A stretch of 64,000 bases of DNA from Sphingopyxis sp. PAMC25046 (GTDB lineage Bacteria; Pseudomonadota; Alphaproteobacteria; Sphingomonadales; Sphingomonadaceae): contig NZ_CP039250.1 of NCBI RefSeq assembly GCF_004795895.1, positions 3,782,001 to 3,846,000 of the forward strand, written 5' to 3'. The translations under genes were made by a program, and so were the position numbers. The notes under the pieces are model-generated. The model saw only the letters and a list, made by a program, of their open reading frames with translations. It had not been told where the DNA came from and ran no database searches. This document shows positions 36,143 through 45,056 of the stretch, one piece after another; positions within the stretch are counted from its first letter, which is position 1, and every line of letters begins with the position of its first letter.

Positions 36143-38296
36143 GTGCAGCAGGACCTGTCCCTCGGTTCGTCGGAGCCGCCCGCGGACAGCGGGCTCGCCG
36201 CCTTCGCGCTGATCCTCGCCATGCACCGCATCGCCGCCGACCCCGTCGAGCTGCGCCACGATCTGGGTCATGCCAACCCCGTCACCGAATCCGATCTGTT
36301 ACGCCTGGCAAAGCGCATCGAGGGCGTCCGCGCCCGCGCCACCACCGGCGATTTCGAGCGATTGCAGCGCCTTCCCATGCCGGTGCTGGGCGGCGGGCCC
36401 GAGGGCTGGTTCGTGATCGGTCGCGTCGGCGAGGACGCCGTGGCCGTCCAGCGCCCCGGCGCCGAGATCGAGCGCTGGGATCGCAGCGCACTGGAGGCCC
36501 GCTGGTCGGGCGCCTTGCTCCTCGTCGCGACGCGCGATGCCGCGCAGGTCGCCGCGCCCGCCTTCGACATGACCTGGTTCGTCCCCCAGATCGTCAAATA
36601 TCGAAAGCTGATCGGCGAGGTGCTGCTGATCACCCTCGCACTCAACCTGCTAGGGCTCGCAGCGCCGCTCTTCTTCCAGAACGTCGTCGACAAGGTGCTC
36701 GCGCACAACAGCCTCGCCACCCTCCAGGTGCTCAGCATCGGGCTGGTGATCGTCTCGCTCTGGGAAGTCGCCTTCGGCTGGCTGCGCACCCGGCTCTATT
36801 CGGAAACCAGCCAGAAACTCGACGTCGAGCTGGGCAGCCGGCTCTTCCGCCACCTGCTCCGCCTGCCGCTCGCCTATTTCGAGAACCGCCGCGTCGGCGA
36901 CACCGTCACCCGCGTCCGCGAGCTGGAAACGGTGCGCGAATTCATGACCAATGCCTCGCTCACGGTGCTGATCGATCCGCTGTTCACGATCGTCTTTCTC
37001 GTCGCGATGTGGCTCTATTCGCCGACACTCTTCCTCATCGTCGCGCTGACGCTGCCCGCCTATGTGATCGTCTCGCTGCTCGTCACCGGCCCTTTGCGCC
37101 GCCGGCTCGATGAAAAATTCGCGCGCGGCGCCGCGAACAACGCGCTGCTCGTCGAAAGCGTCTCGGGCATGCAGACGCTCAAGGCGGCCGCGGTCGAGCC
37201 GCAATGGCAGGAGCGCTGGGAACGCCAGCTCGCCGCCTACAGCGCCGCCAACCAGCGCGTGATAAACCTCGGCAATTCGGGCAGTCAGGCGGTTCAGCTC
37301 ATCTCCAAGCTCAGCCTCGCCGCGATCCTGTTCTTCGGCGCGCAGCAGGTGATCGCGGGCGCGCTGACGATCGGCGGGCTGGTCGCGTTCAACATGTTCG
37401 CGCAGCGCGTCTCGGGCCCGGTCATCCGCATGGCGCAGCTCTGGCAGGACTTCCAGCAGGTCCGCCTCTCGGTCGCGCGGATGGGCGACATCCTCAACAC
37501 GGGCGGCGAGCCCGGTGCCGGATCGCGGACGGCGCTGCCCGCGCTCGCCGGCCATATCCGCTTCGAAAATGTCCGTTTCCGCTATGCTGCGGATGGTCCC
37601 TGGACGCTCGACGACATCGACATCGACCTGCCCGCCGGCGCCACGATCGGCATTGCCGGCGCCTCGGGCTCGGGCAAGTCGACGCTCACCAAATTGCTCC
37701 AGCGTCTCTATCTGCCGGCGAGCGGCCGGGTGCTGGTCGACGGCGCCGACATCGCCCAGATCGACCCCGCCTGGCTGCGCCGCCAGATCGGCGTGGTGCT
37801 GCAGGAGAATATCCTGTTCAACCGCTCGATCCGCGAGAATATCGCGCTCGCCGACCCCGCCATGCCGATCGAGCGGGTGATGAACGCCGCGCGGCTCGCG
37901 GGCGCGCATGATTTCATCCTCGCGCTCCCGCACGGATATGACACGATCGTCGAAGAGCGCGGCGTCAACTTCTCGGGCGGCCAGCGCCAGCGCCTCGCCA
38001 TCGCCCGCGCGCTGATCACCAATCCGCGCATCCTGATCCTCGACGAGGCGACCTCCGCGCTCGATGCCGAGAGCGAGGAGATCGTCCAGCGCAATCTGAA
38101 GGCGATCGCCGCGGGCCGCACCGTGCTGATCATCGCGCACCGCCTTTCGGCGATCCGCCAGTGCGACCGTATTCTGACGCTCGACAAGGGGCGCATCGTC
38201 GAGAGCGGCACGCATGACGAGCTGCTCCGCCTCGGCGGGCGCTATGCGGCGCTCCATCACCGCCAGATCGGCGTTCAGGCGGGGGCGGCGGCATGA
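36143..38296 (+). CDS. Type I secretion ABC exporter (HlyB-like permease/ATPase)
   Basis: 717 residues from GTG at 36143 (CGGAG about 8 nt upstream), the usual HlyB length. Residues about 15-130 are a C39-like domain without the catalytic Cys (SGLAAFALILAMHRIAADP...), typical of RTX exporters that bind but do not cleave cargo. Transmembrane helices span about 145-430. The nucleotide-binding domain has Walker A GASGSGKST near 505-513, signature FSGGQRQRLAIARAL near 610, Walker B ILILDEATSALD near 628 and the H-loop IIAHRLSAI near 663. With the HlyD-like gene, which overlaps it by ATGA, it should export the neighbouring RTX proteins. The outer-membrane TolC partner is not encoded in the window. 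Confidence 0.93.
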   Translation: MQQDLSLGSSEPPADSGLAAFALILAMHRIAADPVELRHDLGHANPVTESDLLRLAKRIEGVRARATTGDFERLQRLPMPVLGGGPEGWFVIGRVGEDAVAVQRPGAEIERWDRSALEARWSGALLLVATRDAAQVAAPAFDMTWFVPQIVKYRKLIGEVLLITLALNLLGLAAPLFFQNVVDKVLAHNSLATLQVLSIGLVIVSLWEVAFGWLRTRLYSETSQKLDVELGSRLFRHLLRLPLAYFENRRVGDTVTRVRELETVREFMTNASLTVLIDPLFTIVFLVAMWLYSPTLFLIVALTLPAYVIVSLLVTGPLRRRLDEKFARGAANNALLVESVSGMQTLKAAAVEPQWQERWERQLAAYSAANQRVINLGNSGSQAVQLISKLSLAAILFFGAQQVIAGALTIGGLVAFNMFAQRVSGPVIRMAQLWQDFQQVRLSVARMGDILNTGGEPGAGSRTALPALAGHIRFENVRFRYAADGPWTLDDIDIDLPAGATIGIAGASGSGKSTLTKLLQRLYLPASGRVLVDGADIAQIDPAWLRRQIGVVLQENILFNRSIRENIALADPAMPIERVMNAARLAGAHDFILALPHGYDTIVEERGVNFSGGQRQRLAIARALITNPRILILDEATSALDAESEEIVQRNLKAIAAGRTVLIIAHRLSAIRQCDRILTLDKGRIVESGTHDELLRLGGRYAALHHRQIGVQAGAAA

Positions 38297-39687
38297 ACGC
38301 GATCACCCGCCACTGGACCGCCGTCCGCGACGCGCTCGACAATGAACGCGTGCGCTCGCGCGCGGTTCTGCGCACCGAAGAGACCGACTTCCTTCCCGCC
38401 GCGCTGGAGGTGGTCGAGCGCCCGGTGTCGCCGACCGCGCGGGTCACCGCTTGGCTCTTGCTCGGCCTGCTGGCGGCCGCGCTGCTCTGGCTCGTGCTGG
38501 GCCGGGTCGACGTCGTCGCCTCTGCACCGGGCAAGCTGGTTCCCGCCGACGACGTCAAGCTGATCCAGCCCGGCGCGGCGGGGATCGTCCACGCGATACT
38601 GGTCCGCGACGGCCAGAGGGTCCGCGCGGGCCAGCCGCTGGTCGAGCTCGATCCCACCGTCTCCGATGCCGACGCAGCGCAAGCCCGCAAGGCGCTCGAG
38701 ACCGCCGAACTCGACGCCGCGCGGCTGCGCGCCATCCTCTCCGCGCTCGACGGCCGGGGCCTGCGCTTCGCACCGCCCGCCGGCACCTCGTCCGAGGTCG
38801 CCGACACCCAGGTCGCGCTCGCCCGCGCCCAGCTCGCCGAGATCCGGGCGGGCAGCCAGACGCGCGCCGCCGACACCCGGGCCGCGCGCGCGAGCCGGGC
38901 CGAGGCGCAGATTCAGGCGGACAAGCTCGACGAAACCCTTCCCCTGCTCGACGAGCAGATCGCCGCCAACGAGAAACTGCTCGAGAAGGGCTATGTCTCC
39001 AAGCTGCGCGTGATCGAGATGCGCCGTCAGCGCATCGCCGCCGCGCGCGACCGCGACGCCGCGCTCGCCACCGCGCGCAAGGCGGACGCGCAGATCGCCG
39101 CGGCGGGCGGCAGTTTCAGCCAGTCCGCCGCGGAGGCGCGCGCCCGCATCCTCGCCGACCTCGCGCGCGCCGAAAGCGACGCACGGCTGCGCAAGGAGGA
39201 GCTGACCAAGGCGGCGAAACGCAGCAGCCTCCAGCGGCTGGTCAGCCCGGTCGACGGCACCGTCACGCAGCTCGCGGTCCACACCGTCGGCGGCGTCGTC
39301 GAAGCGGCCAAGCCGATCATGGTGATCGTGCCCGCGCGCGGAAAGCTGGTCGCCGAGGTGACGATCGCCAACAAGGATGTCGGCTTCATCGCCGCCGGCC
39401 AGCCCGTCGCGCTCAAGGTCGAGGCCTTTCCCTTCACGCGCTACGGCGCTGTGCCGGGCCGGCTCGAGCAGGTCAGCTCGGACGCGGTGCAGGACGAAAA
39501 GCGCGGACTCATCTACACGGCGCGCGTCGCACTGGACCAGACGACGATCCTGCGCGACGGAACCAGAATATCGCTCACCCCCGGCATGGCGGTTACCGCC
39601 GACATCCGCACCGGCCGGCGGTCGCTCGCATCCTATCTGCTGAGCCCGATCGACGAAATCCGCACCACGGCGGCGCGCGAGCGATAA
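38293..39687 (+). CDS. HlyD-family type I secretion periplasmic adaptor
   Basis: 464 residues; its ATG at 38293 overlaps the exporter stop (ATGA), so translation is coupled. A short cytoplasmic tail is followed by one membrane helix at about 50-72 (VTAWLLLGLLAAALLWLVLGRVDVVA), then a lipoyl-like half-motif (APGKLVPADDVKLIQPGAAGIVHAILVRDGQRVRAGQPLVEL). A long Ala/Arg/Glu-rich coiled coil covers about 120-300, and the second lipoyl half and beta-barrel follow (RLVSPVDGTVTQLAVHTVGGVV). It bridges the ABC exporter to an outer-membrane channel. Confidence 0.93.
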   Translation: MNAITRHWTAVRDALDNERVRSRAVLRTEETDFLPAALEVVERPVSPTARVTAWLLLGLLAAALLWLVLGRVDVVASAPGKLVPADDVKLIQPGAAGIVHAILVRDGQRVRAGQPLVELDPTVSDADAAQARKALETAELDAARLRAILSALDGRGLRFAPPAGTSSEVADTQVALARAQLAEIRAGSQTRAADTRAARASRAEAQIQADKLDETLPLLDEQIAANEKLLEKGYVSKLRVIEMRRQRIAAARDRDAALATARKADAQIAAAGGSFSQSAAEARARILADLARAESDARLRKEELTKAAKRSSLQRLVSPVDGTVTQLAVHTVGGVVEAAKPIMVIVPARGKLVAEVTIANKDVGFIAAGQPVALKVEAFPFTRYGAVPGRLEQVSSDAVQDEKRGLIYTARVALDQTTILRDGTRISLTPGMAVTADIRTGRRSLASYLLSPIDEIRTTAARER

Positions 39688-39770
39688 CGCCCCGGAAGTC
39701 GGGTAACGCGCGGCAGCAACGCCCATCTTGACGGCGAAGCGATCGGAACGATTGGAATCGGGATGGTTTC

Positions 39771-39786
39771 ACCTGTATAGACGGGT
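39771..39786 (+). promoter_or_regulatory. Probable GntR/HutC-type operator at its own promoter
   Basis: ACCTGTATAGACGGGT shares the half-site ACCTGTATA with the site at 44759-44774 and resembles the TGTATATACA-type operators known for HutC-subfamily GntR proteins. It lies immediately before the ATG at 39788, consistent with autoregulation and against the longer upstream start. Confidence 0.5.
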
Positions 39787-39787
39787 G

Positions 39788-40558
39788 ATGGATCTTATGC
39801 CTCGACGAAGCTCGAACAACGCCAGGCGGTCTTCCGGCCGCGCTGCCCCGGACACCCCTCCGCGCTACGCGGCGATCAAGCAAAGCATCCACGATGCCAT
39901 CCGCGACGGCCGCTTGAAACCGGGTGACCGCGTGCCGTCGGAGGCCGATCTGGTCGGACAGTTCGACGTTTCGCGCATGACGGCAAACCGCGCGCTCCGC
40001 GAGTTGCAGGCCGCAGGCATCATTGTCCGCCGCGCCGGCAGCGGCTCGTTCATCGCCGAACCGAAGCCGATCGGACATATGATCGAAATCCGGAACATCG
40101 CCGAGGAAATCCGCGGGCGCGGCCATGACTACCGCGCGAGGGTCATCCAGAATGTCGAGGAAAAGGCGGGTGCCGAAACCGCCGTGTTGCTGGAGGTGCC
40201 GGTGGGCACGAAAATCTTCCACTCGATCATCGTCCACCACGAGGCCGAGTTCCCGATTCAACTCGAGGAGCGGTTCGTCCTCGCCTCGGTGGCGCCCGAC
40301 TACGGCCGGATCGATTTTACGCAGATGACGCCGAACGAGTATCTGACGCGCACCGCGCCGCTCGAACGGGTCGAGCACCGCGTTTGCGCGACGATGCCGG
40401 ACGCGCGCACGCGCGGCATGCTCGGCCTCGACGAGAATGAGCCGGTCCTGCGAATGACCCGGCGAACCTGGAGCCGCGGGCGGCTGGTGTCGCACGCCTG
40501 GCTTTCCCATCCCGGCACGCGTTTCGAGCTTTCGGCCGCCTTCTCGGTCGACGACTGA
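39788..40558 (+). CDS. GntR-family regulator with UTRA ligand domain (HutC subfamily)
   Basis: 256 residues from ATG at 39788 (a second ATG at 39797 is possible; neither has a strong RBS; the frame upstream to 39728 runs through the operator). The winged HTH is at about 25-95 (RYAAIKQSIHDAIRDGRLKPGDRVPSEADLVGQFDVSRMTANRALRELQAAGIIVRRAGSGSFIA). The UTRA effector domain follows at about 115-250 (GTKIFHSIIVHHEAEFPIQLEERFV). HutC-type members answer to urocanate or other small metabolites. It is convergent with the PepSY/TBDR operon, 4 bp from its end, and probably represses that operon through TGTATATACA at 44759. Confidence 0.88.
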   Translation: MDLMPRRSSNNARRSSGRAAPDTPPRYAAIKQSIHDAIRDGRLKPGDRVPSEADLVGQFDVSRMTANRALRELQAAGIIVRRAGSGSFIAEPKPIGHMIEIRNIAEEIRGRGHDYRARVIQNVEEKAGAETAVLLEVPVGTKIFHSIIVHHEAEFPIQLEERFVLASVAPDYGRIDFTQMTPNEYLTRTAPLERVEHRVCATMPDARTRGMLGLDENEPVLRMTRRTWSRGRLVSHAWLSHPGTRFELSAAFSVDD

Positions 40559-40562
40559 CGCG

Positions 40563-41297
40563 TCAGGACGTGCTGCGCGTCACCACGGGCTTGCGGCGGC
40601 GGCGAAGCCAGCGAAAATCGGCGCGGCTGAAGCTTTTGAACAAGAGATAAAAGCCCGTCCCCGACAGCCAGAGCGCGCCGAAGCCGACGAAGACGATCAG
40701 CGGGTGGTTGAAACTCTTGCGGTTCAGATAGTCCATATTGTGGAGCATCCAGAAGAAGTCCCAGGTGCGCCAGGTGTCGCCGCGCATCACGAGGAAGCGC
40801 GCGGTATCGAGCGTGACATAAGCGCTGCTGTTTTCGGCATCGGCGAAATCGACACGCCACATCGCGCCTTCATGATCGCGCGATTCGAGGTTGGGCTTGG
40901 CAATCGCGCTCACCTTGCGGACCGGCGCCTCGTTCATCATCATCGCGACCTCGCGCGCCATATCCTGATCGACGCGGATATCCTCACCCGTCGTCGCATC
41001 GACAAGGCGGGTGCCCTTCGCGCTCTCGACCTCATAGACCGGCCGCACGCCGAGATCGCGCAGCACCACTCCCGTCACCGGCTCGCCGTCGGGCAAGGCG
41101 GCGACGTCATGATATTCGCCCGGCGGCAAGGGGTGCGAATGCGACATGCCGCCGCCGTGGCCGCCGACCTTGTCCTTGTCGAGCAGCGCCATCACCGAAC
41201 CGCTGAGCGCCCAGAGGAGGAACTGGAGGCCGAGGATCAGCCCGACCCATTTGTGGATGCGCCGGAAGAGCAGCGGCGACAGGCGAAGCTTTTTCAT
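40563..41297 (-). CDS. PepSY-associated inner-membrane protein (second of a tandem pair)
   Basis: 244 residues. The N-terminal RRIHKWVGLILGLQFLLWALSGSVMAL is the typical first helix of PepSY-TM proteins. A His-rich loop (GGHGGGMSHSHPLPPGEYH) follows, then a periplasmic PepSY-like region (VRPVYEVESAKGTRLVDATTGEDI), the motif WMLHNMDY and a second helix near 205-225. Only two membrane spans are present, about half of the common four-helix PepSY family. Such proteins often accompany ferric-siderophore TBDRs and may act as iron-siderophore reductases or electron-transfer partners. It overlaps the preceding gene by 4 nt. Confidence 0.82.
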   Translation of the reverse strand: MKKLRLSPLLFRRIHKWVGLILGLQFLLWALSGSVMALLDKDKVGGHGGGMSHSHPLPPGEYHDVAALPDGEPVTGVVLRDLGVRPVYEVESAKGTRLVDATTGEDIRVDQDMAREVAMMMNEAPVRKVSAIAKPNLESRDHEGAMWRVDFADAENSSAYVTLDTARFLVMRGDTWRTWDFFWMLHNMDYLNRKSFNHPLIVFVGFGALWLSGTGFYLLFKSFSRADFRWLRRRRKPVVTRSTS

Positions 41298-41998
41298 GCC
41301 TTTTTCCTCTTGCGGCGCGGGAAGGACCAGATCAGCAGCCAGGCGCCGGTCGCCGCCATGGCAAAGGTGCTCCAGGTCGCGACGCGAAGCAGCGGATTGT
41401 TGACGTCGGTGCGCTCGTCATAATCCATGATGTGCAGCATCCACGCGAAGTCGAAGACGCGCCACAGCGCGTGGCGGCGCGAGACGAGCTCGCCCGTCGC
41501 CGGCGACAGATAGAGCGTCGGCCGGTTCCAGCCTTCGAATTCGACCTGCCAATAGGGCGGCTTGCGCGCCTGCATTTCCTGGGGCGCCTCGGTCAGAAGC
41601 CGAACCGAAACGATCTTGCCGTCGCCCGTATAGATGCGCCGCGCCTGTTCGCGCACCTGGGGCTCGGTCAGCGCGGGCAGCGCCGCTCCGGTGCGCGCAT
41701 CGAACAGGCGCGCGCCTTCGGGTGTCTCGGCGCGCCAGACCGGCCGGCCGGAAAACCGCTGGAGGCGCATTTCCGAGACGCCCGGCGCCGCCGCGACGAT
41801 CTTCGACGGCGCGGCAAGCCCGTCGAGGTCAAAGGGCTGAGCAACCGGCGCGCGCACCAGATCGTCGCCGTGAATGATGTCGATATGCACCGCCACCATG
41901 TAAAAGCCGGTCAGCGTCCAGAGCAAAGCCTGGACGCCGACCACCAGGGCCAGCCATTTATGCGTCCGGCGAACGACCAGCGGCCAACGAATTGCCAT
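41294..41998 (-). CDS. PepSY-associated inner-membrane protein (first of a tandem pair)
   Basis: 234 residues with the same plan as its downstream neighbour: the N-terminal helix RRTHKWLALVVGVQALLWTLTGFYMV, a periplasmic PepSY region (PVWRAETPEGARLFDARTGAALP), the motif WMLHIMDY and a C-terminal helix (FAMAATGAWLLIWSF). The aligned motifs show the pair arose by duplication or by splitting of a four-helix ancestor. It starts 14 bp after the TBDR stop and is coupled to the second gene by a 4-nt overlap. Confidence 0.82.
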   Translation of the reverse strand: MAIRWPLVVRRTHKWLALVVGVQALLWTLTGFYMVAVHIDIIHGDDLVRAPVAQPFDLDGLAAPSKIVAAAPGVSEMRLQRFSGRPVWRAETPEGARLFDARTGAALPALTEPQVREQARRIYTGDGKIVSVRLLTEAPQEMQARKPPYWQVEFEGWNRPTLYLSPATGELVSRRHALWRVFDFAWMLHIMDYDERTDVNNPLLRVATWSTFAMAATGAWLLIWSFPRRKRKKA

Positions 41999-42012
41999 GC
42001 TCCCCTGCCCCT

Positions 42013-44712
42013 TTAAAAGGCGGTACGGAAGCCGACATAGAAGCGCCGGCCGAGCAGGTCATAGGTCATCGTATCGGTGTTCGCATCGGTGAAGCTCTGG
42101 ATATAGGGCGCCTTGCGGTCGAAGAGATTGTCGACGCCGAGCTGGAAACGCGTCTTTTCGTCGATCTCGTAGGCGAGCTGGAGATTGTGGTAGAAGACAT
42201 TTGGGGTGCGATAGCCGATCTCGCCGGGCGCGGCGTTGAAATCGGTCGCCTTACCGATCCACTGCGTCGACCAGGTCGCGCTGATCCCGTCCTTCTCGGC
42301 CGTCAGCACGCCATAACCGCGCCACTTCGCATAGCCGCCGTTGCCGCCGCCGATGAAGCCGTCGAAATCGATCGGGGCGCCGCCGGGGAATGGCAGCACG
42401 ACATATTTGTTGAGGTAGGTCAGGTTGACGTCGAGCGATAGGTTCACGCTGCCGATGCCACCGGCATAGACGAGCCCCAGATCGAGCCCGTTCATTTCCT
42501 CGCGGCCGGTGTTGATCGGCTGCGCGGAGAGGAAGGTCACTTCGCCGGTCAGCGTGCTGCGCGTGAAATCGTCGCAGAAGGGATGCGACAGATTCTGGCT
42601 CGCGTAACAGATCGACAATTTGGTCGAGCCGGGAATCGCGCGGATCGCATCCTTGATCCTGATGTCGAACCAGTCGGCGGTGAGCGACAGGCCGGGGACC
42701 AGCCCCTTGGGCGAGACCACCGTCCCGACGGTCCAGGTCGTCGAGCTTTCGGGCTTCAGATTCTCGTTGCCGCCGACCGTCGTCAGGATCGTCGTGCCGA
42801 GCTGGACGTAATTGGCGGGCACGCCCGAGGCCTGGCAATTGGCGATCAGCGTCGCATCGCCGCTGGCCGCGTAGCGCGAGCAGGGATCGGTCGTCGTCAG
42901 ATTGCCTTCCGATACGCCGCCATAAAGTTCGGGCACGTTCGGGATGCGGAAGCCCGTGCCATAGGTGCCGCGCAGGCGGAAGCTGTCGCTGATCATCCAG
43001 TCGAGGCTCGCCTTGTAGTTCCAGTCGCTGCCGAACAGGTCATAGTCGGAGAAGCGCACCGCACCGCCCGCGGTCAGCGCTTCGAAAAAGGGCGTATCGG
43101 CGAGGATCGGCACCGACAGCTCGAGATAGGCCTCCTTCGCCGTGGTCGAACCCGAGATCGGATCCTGCTGGTTGGTGTTGGCGATGCCGAGCACGGTCAG
43201 CGGATCGGGATCGCGCCAGCCCTTTTCCTTGCGATAGACAAGCCCGGTCGCAAACGACACCGGACCGGCGGGCAGGTTGAAGAGGTTGCCGTTCAGGTCC
43301 GCGGTGACCGTCGCCAGCTCGTTGCCGCCGCGATCGCGCGAGGTGAAGAGGATATAGTCGAGAACCTCGGGCGTCAGATCGCCAAAGCCCAGATAATCGG
43401 CGCACGGGATCGAGGCGCCCGCCGCCAGGCTGCACTTGCTCGTGTCGAGCGTGTTCGCGACGCGCTCGAGATTGGCGATATTGGTCGAGCCGTCGACCGC
43501 CGTGTTGCGCCCGAATGCGCCCGCGACTTCCCACGCCCAGTCGTTGGACAGCTTGCCGCGCAGCCCGAACGTGCCCTGCCAGGTGTCGGTTTCCTGAAAA
43601 AACTGGCGCGGCCCCGGCTCGGCGAGGCGGCGCTGGATGAGCACGATATTCTCGCCCGTCGGGTTGGTGGGGTTGCTCGCGGCGATCGACAGGTTGCGCA
43701 GCGTTCCCGGGGTCGCAATCTGGTTGGACTTGCGGAAGGTATAAAGGAATTCGCCGAACGCCTCGATATTGTCGCTGAGGTCATAGTCGGCGAAGAAGGC
43801 CGTGCTGACGCGCTCGACGGGGCTCACCGCATTGAGGAACGGGTTCGAACTGAAATTATGCTTGGCGGCGCTGTAGGGCTCGAAGAAGTCGCCGTCGCCG
43901 CCGAGAACCTGGTTGAAATTGATCTGCTGCCCGTTCGGGAGCACGGCGCGCCCGCCGATCGTCGAGGCGCTGTTGACGCAGCTCAGTGTGCCAGGTGTCG
44001 TTTCGGCGAGCGAACAGGGCGCGCGCGTCGCCATGTTGACCGCTCGCGTCTTTTGATAGGTGACCGCGGCCATGAAGCCGCCGCGATCATTGCGGACGCC
44101 CCACAGGAGATCGGCGGTAAAGTCGGACCCGTCGCCCCTTTCGGTGATGCCCTGGCGCACGCTGAGGCCCAGGCCTTCATAGTCGGTGCGGGTCACGAGA
44201 TTGACCACGCCCGCCATCGCGTCGGCGCCATAGATCGCCGAGGCGCCGTCCTTGAGCACATCGGTGCGCGCGAGCGCCGCGACCGGGATCATGTTGAGGT
44301 CGGGCGAGGAGTTCGCCCCGGTGCCGCCCGCGACGAGGCGCCGGCCGTTCAGCAGCACCAGCGTGCGCTTGATGCCGAGGCCGCGAAGGTTGACCTGCGC
44401 CGTGCCATAACCGTTGTTCGCCCAATAGGCCGAGGTCTGGTTGCCCGCGAAGCCCGCGTTGGCGGGCAGGCGTTGCAGCACGGTTTCGATATTCACCAGG
44501 CCGGTATTCTCGATCTGCTCGGCCGAGACGACGGTCGCCGGCCCGACGCCCGCAAGATCCTGCCGCCGGATGCGCGACCCGGTGACGACGATGTCGTCGG
44601 GGCTCGCGGCGCTTTCGGCGCCGTCGGCCGGCGCTTCGACCTGCGCGAAGGCGGGCGTGGAAAGGCCGGCGGCGAACGCCGCGCTGGCGAGCAAAATTGT
44701 CCTGATCGTCAT
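42013..44712 (-). CDS. TonB-dependent outer-membrane receptor (PepSY-linked)
   Basis: 899 residues from ATG at 44712, with GATGGGGG about 6 nt upstream; the open frame upstream to 44757 reaches into the operator. A signal peptide (LLASAAFAAGLSTPAFAQ) leads to the plug (DDIVVTGSRIRRQDLAGVGPATVVSAEQIENTG and VNLRGLGIKRTLVLLNGRRLV), then a long barrel ending RRFYVGFRTAF with a terminal Phe. With the two PepSY proteins downstream it forms a uptake operon, plausibly for a siderophore or metal complex. The GntR/UTRA control suggests induction by an organic metabolite rather than by iron alone. Confidence 0.92.
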   Translation of the reverse strand: MTIRTILLASAAFAAGLSTPAFAQVEAPADGAESAASPDDIVVTGSRIRRQDLAGVGPATVVSAEQIENTGLVNIETVLQRLPANAGFAGNQTSAYWANNGYGTAQVNLRGLGIKRTLVLLNGRRLVAGGTGANSSPDLNMIPVAALARTDVLKDGASAIYGADAMAGVVNLVTRTDYEGLGLSVRQGITERGDGSDFTADLLWGVRNDRGGFMAAVTYQKTRAVNMATRAPCSLAETTPGTLSCVNSASTIGGRAVLPNGQQINFNQVLGGDGDFFEPYSAAKHNFSSNPFLNAVSPVERVSTAFFADYDLSDNIEAFGEFLYTFRKSNQIATPGTLRNLSIAASNPTNPTGENIVLIQRRLAEPGPRQFFQETDTWQGTFGLRGKLSNDWAWEVAGAFGRNTAVDGSTNIANLERVANTLDTSKCSLAAGASIPCADYLGFGDLTPEVLDYILFTSRDRGGNELATVTADLNGNLFNLPAGPVSFATGLVYRKEKGWRDPDPLTVLGIANTNQQDPISGSTTAKEAYLELSVPILADTPFFEALTAGGAVRFSDYDLFGSDWNYKASLDWMISDSFRLRGTYGTGFRIPNVPELYGGVSEGNLTTTDPCSRYAASGDATLIANCQASGVPANYVQLGTTILTTVGGNENLKPESSTTWTVGTVVSPKGLVPGLSLTADWFDIRIKDAIRAIPGSTKLSICYASQNLSHPFCDDFTRSTLTGEVTFLSAQPINTGREEMNGLDLGLVYAGGIGSVNLSLDVNLTYLNKYVVLPFPGGAPIDFDGFIGGGNGGYAKWRGYGVLTAEKDGISATWSTQWIGKATDFNAAPGEIGYRTPNVFYHNLQLAYEIDEKTRFQLGVDNLFDRKAPYIQSFTDANTDTMTYDLLGRRFYVGFRTAF

Positions 44713-45056
44713 GGCAAACCCCCATCTGGTTTCGTGCATGGCGGCAGAAAGCATCAATTGTATATACAGGTCAACGGAAATTTCGTTTTTATTTCAATAT
44801 CTTATTGACACTTCCGCAGGACGCATTGCCAGTCGATATACGCAGGCGAAAGCCCTACCCCTCAAAGTCGCACGATTTTTTTGCCCGCACGGCAAATCGG
44901 CGTAATTAAATTACGCGCGCTTGTCGGGGAGGGGGCGATGCGGCACGCAAACGCCGGGGCGCCCGCGGGTGGGCACCCCCGAGTCGCGGCGGCGCGCCGG
45001 CTTGTCGATTGGCTTGTCCGGAGCGTGCCCCGGGGGAGGCGCCCAGGGTCAGGACC
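44713..45056. promoter_or_regulatory. 344-bp region upstream of the PepSY-linked TBDR, with an AT-rich 17-bp palindrome
   Basis: No gene is seen. Besides the GntR-type operator (44759-44768), a perfect dyad GCGTAATTAAATTACGC lies at 44900-44916 in otherwise GC-rich DNA. AGGGTCAGGACCCT at 45045-45058, an inverted repeat with a 2-nt centre, overlaps the copB stop. 44920-45040 is very GC-rich and otherwise featureless. Confidence 0.4.
44759..44768 (-). promoter_or_regulatory. TGTATATACA operator of the TBDR-PepSY operon
   Basis: A perfect 10-bp palindrome lies 47 bp upstream of the TBDR start. In the minus-strand sense it reads ACCTGTATATACAATT, sharing ACCTGTATA with the site at the gntR promoter. 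TGTATATACA-like cores are typical of HutC/UTRA GntR repressors. A TTGACC (-35-like) directly abuts it, so binding would block transcription. Confidence 0.6.

Noticed and set aside
40554..40567. TGACGCGTCA palindrome between gntR and the second PepSY gene
   Set aside because: It is formed by the two convergent stop codons themselves (TGA and TCA) and is too short to propose as an operator.
42583..44808. 741-codon plus-strand frame opposite the PepSY-linked TBDR
   Set aside because: Composition artefact; the TBDR has signal peptide, plug, barrel and terminal Phe.
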